A DNA stretch of 5,906 bases, taken from Planctomycetota bacterium. Lineage in GTDB: Bacteria; Planctomycetota; Phycisphaerae; Sedimentisphaerales; SM23-30. The DNA is taken from NCBI GenBank assembly GCA_029573975.1, contig JAKQBU010000342.1, forward strand, positions 1 to 5,906, in the 5' to 3' direction. The notes beneath the pieces were generated by a model that worked only from the letters and a program-made list of their open reading frames with translations, did no database searches and was not told the DNA's origin. Positions 4,939-5,906 of this stretch are shown piece by piece (position 1 is the first letter of the stretch; every line of letters begins with the position of its first letter). A program made the translations under genes and the position numbers.

Positions 4939-5906
4939 ATGAAGCTTACCCGACGCAATTTTTTGAACGGCACCCTGGGCGCCGCCGCCTTGGGGATGAG
5001 CAGTATGGTAGCCAAAGCGGAAGAGAAAGTCATCCAGGGCTTCGACGACACCCAAAGCAATACCGACACCTCCCAGCTATGGCAGCAGACCTCCGACCGC
5101 AAAATCCGCGTAGGCATCGCCGGCTTCGGCCTCTGCCAATTCGGAGCGCAGTTTAGCTTTCAGGATCATCCCAACGTGCAGGTTGTTGCCGTAACCGACC
5201 TCATCCCCGACCGCTGCGCCGGTCTGGCCCGCGCCTGCCGCTGCGAGAAAACCTACCCCTCCCTGGAAGAAATGGTCAAAAACGACCAGATCGAGGCGGT
5301 TTTCGTGGCCACCGACGCCCCCAGCCACACCCGCCATGTCCTGGAAGCCCTCAAGTACGGCAAACACGTCGCCGTCGCCGTACCGGCGGTTTACGGCTCC
5401 CTGGAAGACGCCGACCGGCTCTTCGACAAGGTGAAAAGCTCCGGCTTCAACTACATGATGTTCGAGACCTCCGCCTTTCACAACGATGTCTATGCTATGC
5501 GGCAGCATTATAACGCCGGCAGCCTCGGCCGCGTGCTCTACACGGAAGGGGAATATTTCCACTACTGCCCCACCCCGCTGGATTCCTATAAGGAATGGCG
5601 AGTCGGCACGCCCCCTATGTGGTATCCCACCCACTCCACCGGTTACTATGTCGCCGTCACCGGCGGGTCCTTCACCCAGGTCTCCTGCATGGGCATCCCC
5701 AGCCTGATCCCGCACCTGATGCCGGCCAACAACGCCTACAAAAATCCCTTCGGCACCGAAATCGCCCTCTTCCGCACCAGCGAGGGCGGCATGGCCCGCA
5801 TCGGCGTTAGCTGGGACACCCCCGGCGACGGCGGCGAAATGGGCCGCCTCCGGGCCGACCAGGGCACCTTCTATGAAAAATTCAACGGTCTGACCCCGCT
5901 GCCCGA
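4939..5906 (+). CDS. Tat-exported Gfo/Idh/MocA-family oxidoreductase, 3' end outside the window
   Basis: The first 322 residues are visible; the frame is still open at the window edge. The N-terminus carries a twin-arginine signal, TRRNFL (4-9), then a weakly hydrophobic Ala/Gly-rich stretch ending near AKA (25-27), so export of the folded, cofactor-loaded protein is expected. A Rossmann fold begins at KIRVGIAGFG with G62, G64 and G69; D87 at the end of strand 2 fits NAD(H) ribose binding. VFVATDAPSHTRHV and ALKYGKHV match the family, but the usual Glu-Lys-Pro motif reads A147-V148-P149, so the common catalytic lysine is absent. Around 227-238, MWYPTHSTGYYV supplies a histidine (H232) that could act in the C-terminal domain. 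Many exported relatives act on sugars, and GH109 glycosidases share this architecture; the substrate here is unknown. It has its own promoter and is probably unrelated to the transporter operon. Confidence 0.88.
   Translation, partial: MKLTRRNFLNGTLGAAALGMSSMVAKAEEKVIQGFDDTQSNTDTSQLWQQTSDRKIRVGIAGFGLCQFGAQFSFQDHPNVQVVAVTDLIPDRCAGLARACRCEKTYPSLEEMVKNDQIEAVFVATDAPSHTRHVLEALKYGKHVAVAVPAVYGSLEDADRLFDKVKSSGFNYMMFETSAFHNDVYAMRQHYNAGSLGRVLYTEGEYFHYCPTPLDSYKEWRVGTPPMWYPTHSTGYYVAVTGGSFTQVSCMGIPSLIPHLMPANNAYKNPFGTEIALFRTSEGGMARIGVSWDTPGDGGEMGRLRADQGTFYEKFNGLTPLP

Overview
The window carries one complete six-gene plus-strand operon (about 343-4677) and the 5' part of a separately promoted gene (4939 to the right edge). 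The genes are GC-rich with codons strongly biased to end in C. The two intergenic stretches (1-342 and 4678-4938) are clearly more AT-rich. The organism looks like a Gram-negative-type bacterium with an outer membrane, probably in the Planctomycetes-Verrucomicrobia-Lentisphaerae group; an anaerobic planctomycete such as Phycisphaerae would fit. That is inferred from a twin-arginine-exported Gfo/Idh/MocA oxidoreductase, a small HEAT-repeat lipoprotein ending in a tryptophan-arginine helix, and the gene order. No rRNA or other taxonomic marker is present.

Layout: 1-342 is an AT-rich leader with no convincing gene. Then follow a short HEAT-repeat lipoprotein (343-738), an RsbW/SpoIIAB-type serine kinase (728-1216), a STAS-domain protein with a DSSGL phospho-acceptor motif (1236-1592), an MlaE-type permease (1592-2461), an MlaF-type ATPase (2466-3311) and an MlaD-type MCE protein with a very long helical tail (3337-4677). 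Genes overlap or are separated by at most 25 bases, so they are almost certainly co-transcribed. The region 4678-4938 holds a possible RNA hairpin ending the operon, an 8+8 palindrome, a sigma-70-like promoter and a possible 24-codon leader ORF. The last gene is a divergent Gfo/Idh oxidoreductase, cut by the window edge.

Working model: MlaE, MlaF and MlaD form an MCE lipid transporter spanning from the inner membrane towards the outer membrane. In the E. coli Mla system a STAS protein (MlaB) binds the ATPase MlaF and is needed for activity. Here the STAS gene sits directly before the permease, keeps a serine-type phosphorylation motif and is preceded by a cognate-type kinase. The MlaF also keeps the C-terminal tail that in E. 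coli belongs to the MlaB-binding end of the protein. The most interesting reading is a lipid transporter switched by phosphorylation of its STAS subunit, i.e. partner switching applied to a transporter rather than to a sigma factor. This is a hypothesis from gene order and motifs, not a demonstrated function. The alternative is an ordinary anti-sigma/anti-anti-sigma pair that happens to share the operon.
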